The notes: a model not told the origin generated them from the letters alone. 64,000 bases of DNA from Sphingobacterium faecium (GCF_003054045.1 NZ_QBKH01000008.1:62001-126000), one strand, 5' to 3'; positions 1 to 10,169 are shown, counted from the stretch's first letter. Numbers and translations: made by a program.

Positions 1-2
1 CT

Positions 3-2552
3 GATATTCAATCAATAGATGTGTTAAAAGATGCTGCATCTGCCGCTATTTACGGATCCCAAGCCGCAAATGGAGTCGTTTTGGTAACCACAAAAATGGG
101 TGCAGCTGGTAAAAGTATCCTATCCTTTGATGGATATACAGGTATTCAAAATGTAGCACGAAAGGCAAATTTGCTGAATGCTGATCAGTATAAAGTCATC
201 ATGAATGAGCAGTCTCTTAATTCTGGAGCAGGAATTATTGCTTTTGAAGCGATGGATGGCTTGGCTAATACCAATTGGTTGGATTATATGTTTAAAGATA
301 ATGCCAAAACAGATAATTATAACATTGGATTGACCGGTGGATCTGAAAAATCAACTTATGCCATGTCATTAAATTATATTGCACAAGAAGGGATCGTCGG
401 TGGTAGAGCTGTTTCGAACTATGAACGATATGGATTTCGTAGTAATTCTGAACATAAATTATTGAATAATTTTGTGAAAATTGGTCAACATCTCAATTTC
501 AATTACATCAAAAACAGAGGTGTGAGCGTCGGTGATCAATATAACAATACCTTGCGAGGATCATTTAGCACCTCGCCATTATCTCCAGTATATTCGGATA
601 ATGGATTGTATGGAAGTCCTTATAATGATACTTCCAATTCACCTTGGTACAACGGCGATAGCAATCCATATGGGAGCATGATGACCAATTCCAATAATAG
701 CAATGATGCTCAGAAATTGTTAGCCGATGTTTTTGCTGAAATGGAACCAATCAAAAGTTTGAAACTCCGTTCACTAGTAGGGTTTAATTATTTTGCCTCC
801 GAATATAGAAGCTTTACGCCAATGTATCGCTTTTCAATCTATACCTACAACGAAGATCATACGACTACTTCTCAAAACATGAGCAAAGGGCATACGTTGA
901 CATGGACAAATACAGCATCTTATGATTTTGATATCAACACTGACCATAGGTTTTCAGCGATGATAGGTATGGAGTCCCTGCGTTACCAAGGAACTTATCT
1001 ATCTGCATCCAATTGGAATCTTTTGTCGCAATTTAATGACTTTTCGCATGCTTACTTAGATAATACAACCGGTCAAGCACACCTCGATGAGAAAGGTAAT
1101 GTCGTAGAGACCCGCACAGTAGCTGGTAAACCTGAGAATATAACCCGCAGGGTATCTTATTTTGGGCGTATGGGTTACAATTATAAAGAGAAGTATCTTT
1201 TAAATGCAACATTAAGAGCTGATGCTTCATCAAAATTTTCTAAAGCCAATCGCTGGGGTTATTTTCCTTCGGTATCCGTAGGCTGGGTGGTGTCGGCTGA
1301 AGATTTTTTTAAAGAAAATTGGAGTGTGGTCAACTTTTTTAAACTTAGGGCTTCATGGGGGCAGGTCGGTAATCAAGATATTGATGACTTTCAATATGCT
1401 GCACCAATAAGTACTTCAACCGGTATTACACCTAACAATCCTGGAGCACACTACGTATTTGGAACAAGTAATACTAATATTGCTGGCGCTTATCCAAGTA
1501 GGTTATCTAATCCAAATTTATCTTGGGAAACATCAGAACAAATTAATATTGGTTTCGACGCAAAGTTTGTCAATAATCATTTAGATGTTGTCTCTGACTT
1601 TTATGTCAAAACAACAAAAGACTGGTTGGTAACTGCCCCCGTGTTAGCAACGACAGGAACACAGCCTCCTTATATCAATGGTGGGGACGTAAAAAATAGG
1701 GGAGTTGAGCTAGCTGTAAATTGGTCTGATGGAATCAATGATCTGAAATATCGATTAGGTATCAATGGTGCCTATAATAAAAATAAAGTGGGCAAAATTC
1801 CGACAGAAGATGGCATTATCCATGGACGTACAGGAATGCTATATGACAATTCAGAAGAATTTTATCGTGCTGAAAATGGTCAGCCCATTGGATATTTTTG
1901 GGGATATAAGACCGACGGTTTATTTCAAAACCAAGCTGAGATTGATGCCTGGAGAGATGCAGGAAAGGGTATTCTACAAGCTGCTGTAAAACCGGGTGAC
2001 GTCAAGTACGTGGATCAAAATGGTGATGGTGTGATCAATGCTGCCGATAAAACGAATCTAGGTGTTGGTATGGCCAATTTTACTTATGGCTTTAACCTTG
2101 GTTTAGATTACAAAGGATTTGATTTTTCCATCCAAGCATATGGATCCGTTGGAAATAAAATTGTACAATCTTATCGTAATCATGCCAATAAACAAGGAAA
2201 TTATACGACTCGTATTTTGGACAGATGGACTGGAGAGGGAACTTCTAATACCATTCCACGTGTTACCGAAACAAATGTTAACTGGCAGTTCTCGGATCTT
2301 TATTTACAAGATGGAGATTTTCTCCGAATCAGTAACATTACTTTGGGTTACGACTTATCTAAAGTTATCCATTGGAAATATGCCAATCAAATTCGTTTCT
2401 ACGTTCAGGGGCAAAATCTATTCACTTTTACGAAGTATGACGGTATGGATCCAGAGATTGGTTATGGAACGGATGGTTGGGTTTCAGGTATAGATTTAGG
2501 TTATTATCCAAGACCAAAGAGTGTGTTGTTTGGTCTAAATGTTAAATTTTAA
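3..2552 (+). CDS. SusC/RagA-type TonB-dependent outer-membrane receptor (5' partial)
   Basis: Outer-membrane import pore of a glycan utilisation locus, partner of the SusD protein that follows after 11 nt. The frame is open to the left edge, so the signal peptide, the carboxypeptidase-like domain and the start of the plug lie outside the window. The visible part opens in the plug with the SusC signature DIQSIDVLKDA followed by AAIYGSQAANGVVLVTTK. About 800 residues of aromatic-rich beta-barrel follow and end in a terminal Phe, as barrel proteins do. The first GTG, at 21, lies inside the signature and is not the start. By its neighbours (GH43, GH2) the substrate is probably a hemicellulose or pectic side-chain oligosaccharide; this is inference. 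Confidence 0.95.
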   Translation, partial: DIQSIDVLKDAASAAIYGSQAANGVVLVTTKMGAAGKSILSFDGYTGIQNVARKANLLNADQYKVIMNEQSLNSGAGIIAFEAMDGLANTNWLDYMFKDNAKTDNYNIGLTGGSEKSTYAMSLNYIAQEGIVGGRAVSNYERYGFRSNSEHKLLNNFVKIGQHLNFNYIKNRGVSVGDQYNNTLRGSFSTSPLSPVYSDNGLYGSPYNDTSNSPWYNGDSNPYGSMMTNSNNSNDAQKLLADVFAEMEPIKSLKLRSLVGFNYFASEYRSFTPMYRFSIYTYNEDHTTTSQNMSKGHTLTWTNTASYDFDINTDHRFSAMIGMESLRYQGTYLSASNWNLLSQFNDFSHAYLDNTTGQAHLDEKGNVVETRTVAGKPENITRRVSYFGRMGYNYKEKYLLNATLRADASSKFSKANRWGYFPSVSVGWVVSAEDFFKENWSVVNFFKLRASWGQVGNQDIDDFQYAAPISTSTGITPNNPGAHYVFGTSNTNIAGAYPSRLSNPNLSWETSEQINIGFDAKFVNNHLDVVSDFYVKTTKDWLVTAPVLATTGTQPPYINGGDVKNRGVELAVNWSDGINDLKYRLGINGAYNKNKVGKIPTEDGIIHGRTGMLYDNSEEFYRAENGQPIGYFWGYKTDGLFQNQAEIDAWRDAGKGILQAAVKPGDVKYVDQNGDGVINAADKTNLGVGMANFTYGFNLGLDYKGFDFSIQAYGSVGNKIVQSYRNHANKQGNYTTRILDRWTGEGTSNTIPRVTETNVNWQFSDLYLQDGDFLRISNITLGYDLSKVIHWKYANQIRFYVQGQNLFTFTKYDGMDPEIGYGTDGWVSGIDLGYYPRPKSVLFGLNVKF

Positions 2553-2563
2553 ATACTAAAATC

Positions 2564-4192
2564 ATGAATAAATCACATTATATATACAGTTCACTTTTAA
2601 TGACGGCATTATTGTTCAATTCCTGTTCATCCCGTTTTCTCGATGTAGAACCTATGACAAGTGTTTTAGAAAGTAATTTCTATAAGACAGTAGCCGATGC
2701 AGATATGGCATTAGTCGGTTGTTATGATGGCTACCAGCTGACGGTATCCAATGGTCACCAATCCTTTTATTTAACAGCAGAGGTAGCAGCAGATCATTGT
2801 TTTGGAGGAACTGGTACTACCGATGGTCGTGTATTTCAGGCAATTGATCGTTTTAATATTGCTGAATCTTCGTCTGATAATAATATTTTTGACGGTACTT
2901 GGTCAGATTACTATGTCGGTATTTTTAGAGCGAATACCTTGCTAAGTAAGTTGGATGGGACTGACTTTGCTAATCAGGTAACTGCAAGAGCACGGATAGA
3001 GGGAGAAACTAAGTTTTTGCGTGCTCTGATGTATTTTGATTTGGTTCGTTTATTTGAGAATATTCCTTTACTGACCACTCCTACAAGTGATAATATTCCT
3101 CAAGCAGATCCTAAGGAGGTATACAAATTAATTGTGGAGGATCTTAAATTTGCGGCAAGCAATATTCCTGCAGATGCCTATCCAAAATCGGCAGCAGGAA
3201 CTAACGATGGGCGAGCAACACCTCTAGCGGCAAAGGCATTATTAGCACGTGTTTATTTATTCTATACTGGATATTATGGCACAGAAGATATTGGCATCAC
3301 AAAAGCGGAAGCATTGACCGGGCTAGAAGAGGTGATTAGTAGTGGTCAATTTGCTTTAGTAGAAAACTTTAATACACTCTGGCCTGCGGCTAGCTATATT
3401 CCAAACGGAAGTAACAACTCATTGGATATATCCAAATATGCAGGAAAAGGAAATTCGGAAGTTGTATTTGCCCAGAAGTTTAATAATACTTCCAATTACA
3501 ATGGATATGTTGATGGCAATCGCTGGATTGTTTTCTTAGGACTGAGAGGTAAAAGCTGGTCACCATATGGTCAGGGTTGGGGCGCTTGTACGGTCAGTAA
3601 AAACTTCTTTAATAAATTTGATAATCATGATACCCGAAAAGTTGCTTCGATAATTGATATTGATGGAGAGGGAATCACTGGATTTGACCTGAAAGATCAA
3701 CGTGAATATACTGGATTTGTGGTAAAAAAATATGCTCCTACCGCATTTCCAGATGGTACTACCAATACAGGAGGAGATAAAGATATGCAGTTGTCTCAAG
3801 ATCAGGATTATTTCGTGATCCGTTATGCAGATGTATTGCTAATGGCTGCCGAATTAGGATCGGGAAATGCTCAAAAGTATTTTGATGATGTGCGTAAAAG
3901 AGCTTATAAAACTAATTTCACACCTGCTGCGGTATCCAAGACTGCTATTTTAAGAGAAAGAGAATTTGAGTTTGCTTTCGAAGGGATTCGTTATTGGGAT
4001 GTTTTAAGACAGGGATTAAATAATGCTGCGGTCATACTTGAAACTTCTGAGGAAGTACTTAGCGGTTCTGTTCCAGAGAAAGTTTCCGTCACAAAAGATA
4101 ACTTTTTAAAAACACGAGGTTTTATGCAGATTCCTAATAAACAGATCACCTTATCCAATGGCGTACTCAAACAAAATGACGGATGGAATTAA
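2564..4192 (+). CDS. SusD/RagB-type glycan-binding lipoprotein
   Basis: Surface lipoprotein that caps the SusC pore and binds the oligosaccharide. At 542 aa it has the usual SusD length. The N-terminus is a lipoprotein signal (LLMTALLFNSC, Cys about residue 21) followed by SRFLDVEPMTS, the common SusD opening. Helical TPR-like segments follow (ARARIEGETKFLRALMYFDL, AAKALLARVYLFY). Near the end is the typical LREREFEFAFEGIRYWDVLR segment. It is co-transcribed with the SusC gene upstream. No catalytic function is expected. Confidence 0.95.
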   Translation: MNKSHYIYSSLLMTALLFNSCSSRFLDVEPMTSVLESNFYKTVADADMALVGCYDGYQLTVSNGHQSFYLTAEVAADHCFGGTGTTDGRVFQAIDRFNIAESSSDNNIFDGTWSDYYVGIFRANTLLSKLDGTDFANQVTARARIEGETKFLRALMYFDLVRLFENIPLLTTPTSDNIPQADPKEVYKLIVEDLKFAASNIPADAYPKSAAGTNDGRATPLAAKALLARVYLFYTGYYGTEDIGITKAEALTGLEEVISSGQFALVENFNTLWPAASYIPNGSNNSLDISKYAGKGNSEVVFAQKFNNTSNYNGYVDGNRWIVFLGLRGKSWSPYGQGWGACTVSKNFFNKFDNHDTRKVASIIDIDGEGITGFDLKDQREYTGFVVKKYAPTAFPDGTTNTGGDKDMQLSQDQDYFVIRYADVLLMAAELGSGNAQKYFDDVRKRAYKTNFTPAAVSKTAILREREFEFAFEGIRYWDVLRQGLNNAAVILETSEEVLSGSVPEKVSVTKDNFLKTRGFMQIPNKQITLSNGVLKQNDGWN

Positions 4193-4297
4193 GTTCATAG
4201 TAAAGTAAGTGATGGAAGTATGAGATTTATTCAAATGATCCTTTGTGTCTAATAAATCTGACAGCTTCTTATTCTTTAGATAAAATATGATTTAACG

Positions 4298-5212
4298 ATG
4301 AAAAAAATATTACAGTATAGCATCTATTTCTTTTTTGGGATAGTTTTGTTAGGCGCATGCGCCCCTGAAAAGTATACATTAGGCGATATCGACGTAACTT
4401 CGGCTCAATTGGTAGAAGGATCTTCTTATAAAATTGAACATGATGTAAACAATCCAAATATCATTTACTTAACCAGTTTGATGGATGCAAAATATACCCC
4501 CTTATGGGATCATCCTCAAGGTCACAGTCAGGACAAAAAGGTAACCTTAAAAATGCCATTCCCTGGAGAATATAACGTGAAGTTTGGGGTTGAAACCCGT
4601 GGAGGAATAGTTTATGGAGAGCCAGTAACTTTTACGATCGATGATATGTATGCCGAATTTATAAGTGATGAAATTTGGACTATGCTGGCAGGTGGGGCAG
4701 GAGAAGAAAAAACTTGGTATCTAGATCTTGATCAACATGGAGTATCCAGAGCTTTTAAGGGACCAATGTATTTTTATGGTACAGGTGATTGGTGGGGAAA
4801 TATCAATGCTAACGGAAAACCTTTGAATAGCGATTCGTGGCTTTGGGAACCCCAATGGAAAGATAATACTTGGCTTATGCCAGCTGGTGATTATGGTGAA
4901 ATGACCTTTAATTTAAAAGGAGGTGCAAATGTCATCGTCAACCATAATATGTTGGGTAAAAAGCAAAAGGGAACATTTTTAATCGATATCGATACTAAAA
5001 CGATACGGATGGTAGATGCTTCGCCATTACATGGGCAGCCGCAAGATGGTATAGTGGTCGATTGGGGAGATGTTCGGATTATGTCCCTCACTAAAAATAC
5101 GATGCAATTGGCAGTCTTAAGAGATCCAGTTCTTTCTAACGACAGTGCAGCTATGTTGACCTTTAATTTTATTAGCAAAGATTACTATGATAGCTGGGAA
5201 GCATCAAATTAA
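4298..5212 (+). CDS. Surface glycan-binding lipoprotein (SusE/SusF position)
   Basis: 304-aa exported lipoprotein: signal peptide with lipobox LLGAC (Cys about 21). A PKD-like beta-sandwich follows (about 40-110; PGEYNVKFGVETRGG resembles the strand before a PKD core). The C-terminal beta domain is rich in Trp and Tyr (WYLDLDQHG, GDWWGN, DSWLWEPQW), as is common where sugars stack. It sits directly after SusD, the usual place for an accessory glycan-binding protein. I see no enzyme motif. The family name is uncertain; the role is inferred from export, aromatic content and position. Confidence 0.7.
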   Translation: MKKILQYSIYFFFGIVLLGACAPEKYTLGDIDVTSAQLVEGSSYKIEHDVNNPNIIYLTSLMDAKYTPLWDHPQGHSQDKKVTLKMPFPGEYNVKFGVETRGGIVYGEPVTFTIDDMYAEFISDEIWTMLAGGAGEEKTWYLDLDQHGVSRAFKGPMYFYGTGDWWGNINANGKPLNSDSWLWEPQWKDNTWLMPAGDYGEMTFNLKGGANVIVNHNMLGKKQKGTFLIDIDTKTIRMVDASPLHGQPQDGIVVDWGDVRIMSLTKNTMQLAVLRDPVLSNDSAAMLTFNFISKDYYDSWEASN

Positions 5213-5327
5213 GGAAACCCTGTATTTTCAAATTACATTAAAATAATTGCAGTTTAAAAAGGAATGTATGCTGTACTACAGTTCTAACAAACCTTTTCAG
5301 CATCGCATACAACATGATATTCACCAT

Positions 5328-6914
5328 ATGAAAAGAATTATCTTCAGTGTCTTTACCCTATTCATGGTATTTTGTATACAACTAGTATCGGGGCAGACAG
5401 GATTTAAAAACCCAATTATCAAAGGCTTTAATCCCGATCCTAGCATATGTCGGGTTGGCGATGATTTTTATTTGGTCACCTCTTCTTTCGAATATTTTCC
5501 AGGATTGCCGATTTATCATAGCAAAGATCTAATAAATTGGGAGCAGATAGGTCACTGCTTGACTCGTGAATCGCAATTAAAATTGCATAACGCACCATCT
5601 TCCAACGGATTATTTGCTCCTTCTATCCGTTATCATAATGGACTATTTTATGTGATAGGTACCAATATTTCGGATAAGGGTAATTTTTATTGCACAGCAC
5701 AAAATCCTGCAGGACCATGGAGTGATCCCATTTGGGTCGATATCAAGAGTATAGACCCTGATATCTTTTGGGATGAAGATGGTAAAAGTTATTTCGTGAC
5801 TCAAGGCAATGAAGGTATCGGTGTTACCGAGATCGAACTTAGCTCAGGAAAATTACTTTCTGATGTAAAGCTAGTTTGGGCAGGAACGGGAGGTCGTTTT
5901 CCAGAAGCACCACACCTTTACCGAAAAGACGATTATTATTATTTGTTACTTGGAGAAGGAGGAACTGAATATGCACACAGCGCAAGTATTGGACGGAGTC
6001 GTTCGATATGGGGCCCTTATGAATCCTGTCCGCTAAACCCTATTCTAAGTCATTCCAACAGAATGGGGCAGGCAAGTCCTATTCAAGGAGTAGGGCATGC
6101 AGACTTTATTCAATTAGCAGATGGTTCATGGTGGACCGTATTTTTAGGATTCAGAGTGACTCAGCCCTATACGTATTACCATATTTTAGGACGAGAAACA
6201 TTTTTAGCTCCTGTGAGCTGGCCAAAAAATGGTTGGCCTCAGATTAATGGTAATGGTATTATTCAATTGGATATGGATGTTGCTCCTTTACCCAAACAAC
6301 CTTTTTCAGATGCAGCAATTAGGGATGATTTTGATGGAGAAAAAATCAATATTCATTGGCAATACTTACGTAATCCAGAAGCTATAAATTATTCCTTGAC
6401 TGAGCGTACTGGTTATTTACGTATGCAGAGCAGCACGACTACTCTGAATGAAGCTAAACCCCTTTCTTTTATTGGTCGAAGACAAACAGAACATGATTTT
6501 CAGGCAAGTACAGCATTTGAATTCATCTCCGATAAAGAGCATGAAGAAGCTGGTATGACTTTGTTTCAGACGAGCTCTCATCATTATGATTTTTTTCTTA
6601 GACGTAAAGGGAAGGGATATGTCGTCCAGTTGAGGGCTATGGTTGGCTCATTAAATTATATTGTTGCTGAAAAGGAAATCTCAACAAATAAAGTAGAATT
6701 GAAAATCAAAGGAACAGCGCTAGAATACCAGTTTGGTTATATAGATGCTAAAAACGGAGCATATATAACCATAGGTAAAATAGATACACGATATCTGAGT
6801 ACTGAGGTTGCCGGTGGATTTACAGGCGTAATGATTGGTCTATATTCGACTTCTAATGGATATAAAACAAAAGCTCATGCTTTTTATGACTGGTTTGATT
6901 ATGCTACTAACTAA
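5328..6914 (+). CDS. GH43 glycoside hydrolase (beta-xylosidase / alpha-L-arabinofuranosidase type)
   Basis: Secreted or periplasmic five-bladed propeller glycosidase, 528 aa. I start at the ATG at 5328 because it gives a clean signal peptide (MKRIIFSVFTLFMVF, cut near SGQ-TG). An upstream TTG at 5247 would add 27 residues before it. The three GH43 acids are visible: the base Asp37 in FNPDPS, the pKa modulator Asp145 in DPDIFWDEDG and the acid Glu193 in FPEAPHLY. Residues about 340-528 form the concanavalin-like C-terminal domain found in GH43 xylosidases. Substrate (xylose or arabinose linkage) cannot be told from sequence alone. It lies between the binding lipoprotein and GH2, so it is part of the same locus. 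Confidence 0.9.
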   Translation: MKRIIFSVFTLFMVFCIQLVSGQTGFKNPIIKGFNPDPSICRVGDDFYLVTSSFEYFPGLPIYHSKDLINWEQIGHCLTRESQLKLHNAPSSNGLFAPSIRYHNGLFYVIGTNISDKGNFYCTAQNPAGPWSDPIWVDIKSIDPDIFWDEDGKSYFVTQGNEGIGVTEIELSSGKLLSDVKLVWAGTGGRFPEAPHLYRKDDYYYLLLGEGGTEYAHSASIGRSRSIWGPYESCPLNPILSHSNRMGQASPIQGVGHADFIQLADGSWWTVFLGFRVTQPYTYYHILGRETFLAPVSWPKNGWPQINGNGIIQLDMDVAPLPKQPFSDAAIRDDFDGEKINIHWQYLRNPEAINYSLTERTGYLRMQSSTTTLNEAKPLSFIGRRQTEHDFQASTAFEFISDKEHEEAGMTLFQTSSHHYDFFLRRKGKGYVVQLRAMVGSLNYIVAEKEISTNKVELKIKGTALEYQFGYIDAKNGAYITIGKIDTRYLSTEVAGGFTGVMIGLYSTSNGYKTKAHAFYDWFDYATN

Positions 6915-6946
6915 TGATCGTGAATGTTAACGCTTAATATTTTTTT

Positions 6947-9391
6947 ATGTTAAATCGCTTGTTGCACTCGAATTATTTTCGAGCATTTATGATATTTTTC
7001 TTGTTTTTGGTTACAATATTATCCTCAGTAGCACAAATAAGAAAACAATTAAATTTCAATCAAGATTGGTTTTTTAAATTGGATTCGACTCAATCTTATT
7101 TGAACGATTCTCTTTTTTCGAAGTGGCGTCGACTTGACCTACCGCACGATTGGAGCATTGAAATGAACTTTGATAACCACAGTCCTGCAAGTAGTGGTGG
7201 TGGATATTTATCTGGAGGTATAGGTTGGTATAAAAAAGAGTTTACATTGCCTGATAAGGATAAGGGGCAGCTCGTATTTGTTGAATTTGAAGGTGTTTAT
7301 GAGCAAAGTGAGGTTTGGATCAATGGCCACAGTGTTGGGAAAAGACCAAATGGATTTATCGGATTCAGTTATGATCTAACCGACTATATGCTATGGGAAG
7401 GAAAAAAAAATGTCATAACCGTAAAAGTTGATAATAGCAAACAGCCTAATACTAGATTTTATAGTGGATCGGGAATATACCGACCTGTTCAATTGGTGAT
7501 ACGCAATCCTATTAGTGTGGGGTATCATGGTACATTTGTCAAATCGTTGCATGTTGATTCACAAAAAGCTGATGTTCAATTGCAAGTAACAGTCGACAAT
7601 AAATATCGGAAGATTGAAAATATTCAAATTAGATCATCAGTATTTTCTCCACAGGGTGTTCAAGTGCTATCTTTTAAACAAGGATTAAAACTTTTAGGAA
7701 ATGAAAATTCACTATTCTCGAAAGAGATTACGCTAGATCACCCAAAGCTCTGGGATATGGATACTCCACAACAGTATAAATTTGTTGTAGAGATACTGAA
7801 AGGTGATCAAGTATTGGATCGCCATGAAACCAAATTTGGATTAAGATCTTTTATATTTGACAAGGATCAAGGTTTTATGATTAATGGCAGGCATTTAAAA
7901 ATTAGGGGTGTCTGTATGCATAGTGATCTTGGTGCTCTCGGAATGGCCTTTAATAAGTCTGCTGCACTGCGGCAGTTGAAAATAATGAAAGATATGGGGG
8001 TAAATGGTATCCGTACTTCCCACAATCCTGCCTCAGAACAGTTCTTGGATCTATGCGATAGCCTGGGATTTATTGTGATGAATGAAACTTTCGATGTCTG
8101 GAAGTTTAAAAAAAATCCTTATGATTATCATTTATATTGGGATAATTGGTTTCGTAGAGATTTTGAAGACCATATCAAAAGAGACCGCAATCATCCTTCA
8201 TTATTTATCTGGTGTTTAGGAAATGAAGCTCAAGAGCAGTGGCATTCCAAAGCAGACGGAATGAGGATTCCCAAAATATTAGCTTCTCTTGTGGATAGCT
8301 TGGATGGCACACGCCCCACTACAATTGCTAATAATGAAATGTCTAAGAACAACCCTGTACTAATGTCCGAAGCCATAGATTTGGTAGGATACAACTATAA
8401 CCACCAGAAGTGGTCAACTTTCCATGAAGATCATCCGGGTAAAAAACTCATTGTGACTGAAAGTACATCAGCACTAGCAAGTCGAGGTCAATATGATTTA
8501 TTATCGGTGGACTCCATGAGTATTTGGCCAGAGCGTTGGGATATTCCATTTAACGGAGGTAATACAGATAAAAATATATCTGCATATGATCATGTACATG
8601 CTCCTTGGGGTTCAAACCATCAAACAAGTTTGCGTGTATTTGAACAGAATGACTTTATTTCAGGTATGTTTGTGTGGACAGGTTTTGACTATTTGGGTGA
8701 ACCCACTCCATATCTTTGGCCCGCTAGAAGTTCTTATTTTGGTATAGTAGATCTTGCAGGATACCCCAAAGATGTTTACTATTTATATCAAAGTGTTTGG
8801 TCGGATAAAACAGTGTTACATATTTTACCGCATTGGAACTGGAAGCAAAATGATCATGTAGATGTTGTTGTTTATTTTAATCAAGCAGACCGTGTAGACC
8901 TTTATTTAAATAACAGAAAAATCGGAGAGCAGTTTAAAAGTGTAGATCGTTATGATGCTGTATTTAAAGGTATACCTTTTGAACCAGGAGAATTAAAAGC
9001 CATTTCTTATCTCCATGGTAAAGAAGTGAAAACGTGCACTGTCGTTACAGCGAAGCCTGCGTATAAAATAAAGTTGACCTTGGAGCAAAATAATTTGAAA
9101 TTGGATGAAAATGAATTGGCATTTGCGCAGGCAACTGTTGTTGATCAGGAAGGGAATCTCGTTCCAATGGCTACAAATGAAGTAGAATTTTCAATATTAG
9201 GTCGTGATGGAGAGATTGTAGCCACTGATAATGGTAGTACAACAGATCATACATCCTTTCAATCAACTAAAAGAAGGACTTTTAACGGAAAATCTTTAGC
9301 TATTGTAAAAGGTTCTAAAAAAGGAATTTGCCGCTTAATAGCGAAATCAAAAGGGCTTGTGTCCGATCAAGTAGAAATAAACTTTAGATAA
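6947..9391 (+). CDS. GH2 glycoside hydrolase (beta-galactosidase type)
   Basis: 814-aa exported enzyme with a hydrophobic N-terminal signal (about 12-30). Domain order: jelly-roll sugar-binding domain (about 35-190, with LPHDWSIE, GIGWYKKEF and YSGSGIYRPVQL), immunoglobulin-like domain (about 195-300), TIM barrel (about 305-600) and C-terminal beta domains (about 630-814). The acid/base is Glu427 in WCLGNEAQ and the nucleophile is probably Glu505 in LIVTES. The motif RGVCMHSDLGALG matches beta-galactosidases that carry a DUF4982-type domain. It ends the first locus, 32 nt after GH43, and is followed by a strong terminator. Beta-galactosidase is the likeliest activity; another GH2 specificity is possible. 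Confidence 0.9.
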   Translation: MLNRLLHSNYFRAFMIFFLFLVTILSSVAQIRKQLNFNQDWFFKLDSTQSYLNDSLFSKWRRLDLPHDWSIEMNFDNHSPASSGGGYLSGGIGWYKKEFTLPDKDKGQLVFVEFEGVYEQSEVWINGHSVGKRPNGFIGFSYDLTDYMLWEGKKNVITVKVDNSKQPNTRFYSGSGIYRPVQLVIRNPISVGYHGTFVKSLHVDSQKADVQLQVTVDNKYRKIENIQIRSSVFSPQGVQVLSFKQGLKLLGNENSLFSKEITLDHPKLWDMDTPQQYKFVVEILKGDQVLDRHETKFGLRSFIFDKDQGFMINGRHLKIRGVCMHSDLGALGMAFNKSAALRQLKIMKDMGVNGIRTSHNPASEQFLDLCDSLGFIVMNETFDVWKFKKNPYDYHLYWDNWFRRDFEDHIKRDRNHPSLFIWCLGNEAQEQWHSKADGMRIPKILASLVDSLDGTRPTTIANNEMSKNNPVLMSEAIDLVGYNYNHQKWSTFHEDHPGKKLIVTESTSALASRGQYDLLSVDSMSIWPERWDIPFNGGNTDKNISAYDHVHAPWGSNHQTSLRVFEQNDFISGMFVWTGFDYLGEPTPYLWPARSSYFGIVDLAGYPKDVYYLYQSVWSDKTVLHILPHWNWKQNDHVDVVVYFNQADRVDLYLNNRKIGEQFKSVDRYDAVFKGIPFEPGELKAISYLHGKEVKTCTVVTAKPAYKIKLTLEQNNLKLDENELAFAQATVVDQEGNLVPMATNEVEFSILGRDGEIVATDNGSTTDHTSFQSTKRRTFNGKSLAIVKGSKKGICRLIAKSKGLVSDQVEINFR

Positions 9392-9422
9392 ATCACTATT
9401 AAAAGATATGGAGTAGTTTTTT

Positions 9423-9461
9423 AAAGCTATTAAGTGAAAGTAGTACACTTAATAGCTTTTT
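9423..9461 (+). terminator. Rho-independent terminator after the GH2 gene
   Basis: Perfect 14-bp inverted repeat (9423-9436 with 9446-9459; arm AAAGCTATTAAGTG), 9-nt loop, then a T run. It closes the first SusC/D locus and separates it from the minus-strand gene that follows. Confidence 0.85.
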
Positions 9462-9572
9462 CACTTTATCCTATGTTAATTTATCCTCATTCGCTGACAA
9501 AATCGTTTACTAAATCTGATTCTCATTAACAGATAAAGTCAATTAGATAGCTTGTTTGAAAGTTACTTTTTC

Positions 9573-9836
9573 TTACTGAACAATTGGAATCAGCGTATTT
9601 TTTTCTAATCGCACTGCTACATACTTGACGGAGGTAAAACCATCTTCTCTTGAAATAATGTTGGAAAGGTCTAAACCTCTTTTAGAAAAAGTACTGATGA
9701 GAGCCGTGCGAAATGTGGATTTGGAGGAACCCCAGCCTTTTTCCGATACCGTATCATTGTTGAGTTGTATCAGTTCGTTGATGGTGTAATAACTGAATTT
9801 TTCCAGTAAGTGTTGATAAAGATTTGGTGTTGACAT
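9573..9836 (-). CDS. Small conserved-looking protein of unknown function (87 aa)
   Basis: I do not recognise the family. The 87-aa product has no signal peptide or membrane segment. It reads as a compact, mostly helical cytosolic protein (YQHLLEKFSYYTINELIQLN) with a basic middle (SSKSTFRTALISTFSKRG). It ends with two likely beta strands (YVAVRLEKNTLIPIVQ). It is transcribed alone, against both neighbouring SusC/D loci. Its upstream region holds a plausible promoter and two hairpins, which speaks for a real gene. A nucleic-acid-binding or regulatory role is possible but unproven. Confidence 0.6.
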   Translation of the reverse strand: MSTPNLYQHLLEKFSYYTINELIQLNNDTVSEKGWGSSKSTFRTALISTFSKRGLDLSNIISREDGFTSVKYVAVRLEKNTLIPIVQ

Positions 9837-10169
9837 ACAATTTAAAAATTTAAAGGATTAAACCATAAACTGTATCCAGATATTTTTGGTCGAAACCCAT
9901 ATTAATTTACCACCGCGGTTACTTAACTCGGTTGGTATTGCATCGTGCAATTCTGAATACTCTACAAAGTTAGTAGATTTTATTTTGAATCAAAATTTAT
10001 TTTAAAATAATTAGATGTTATTCTTTTCTAGCATAGGTCTATGCTTACCTACATAGATTTTGCTATAGCTTCATGATCAAGTTTTATATGGATATTTTTT
10101 TGATGCAGTTACGCGATTCCTTTATTGGGGTAAAATACCGAATACCCGAGTTCTCAATGGTTAACTGTC
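9837..10169. other. Gap with a structured leader for the 87-aa gene
   Basis: No coding sequence seen. Read on the minus strand, it holds two inverted repeats ahead of the 87-aa gene. One is ATTGCA-N3-TGCAAT (9937-9951). The other is an extended hairpin at about 9908-9937 (arms TACCA..CCG and CGG..TGGTA, with an inner GTT/AAC). They lie between the predicted promoter near 9965-9993 and the ATG, so they would form a structured 5' leader of roughly 120 nt. No known riboswitch was recognised. Confidence 0.45.
9965..9993 (-). promoter_or_regulatory. Candidate Bacteroidota promoter for the 87-aa gene
   Basis: Minus strand: -33 TTG (9993-9991), 18-nt spacer, -7 box TAACTTTG (9972-9965), which fits TAnnTTTG. 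The spacer is slightly shorter than the usual 19-21 nt, so the call is tentative. Confidence 0.45.

Noticed and set aside
2119-2493. 124-codon second-frame reading inside SusC
   Set aside because: It overlaps the beta-barrel coding frame, which is clearly the real one; no start context or domain.
5247-5327. TTG-initiated extension of the GH43 gene
   Set aside because: It would add 27 residues in front of a complete signal peptide; the ATG at 5328 is better.
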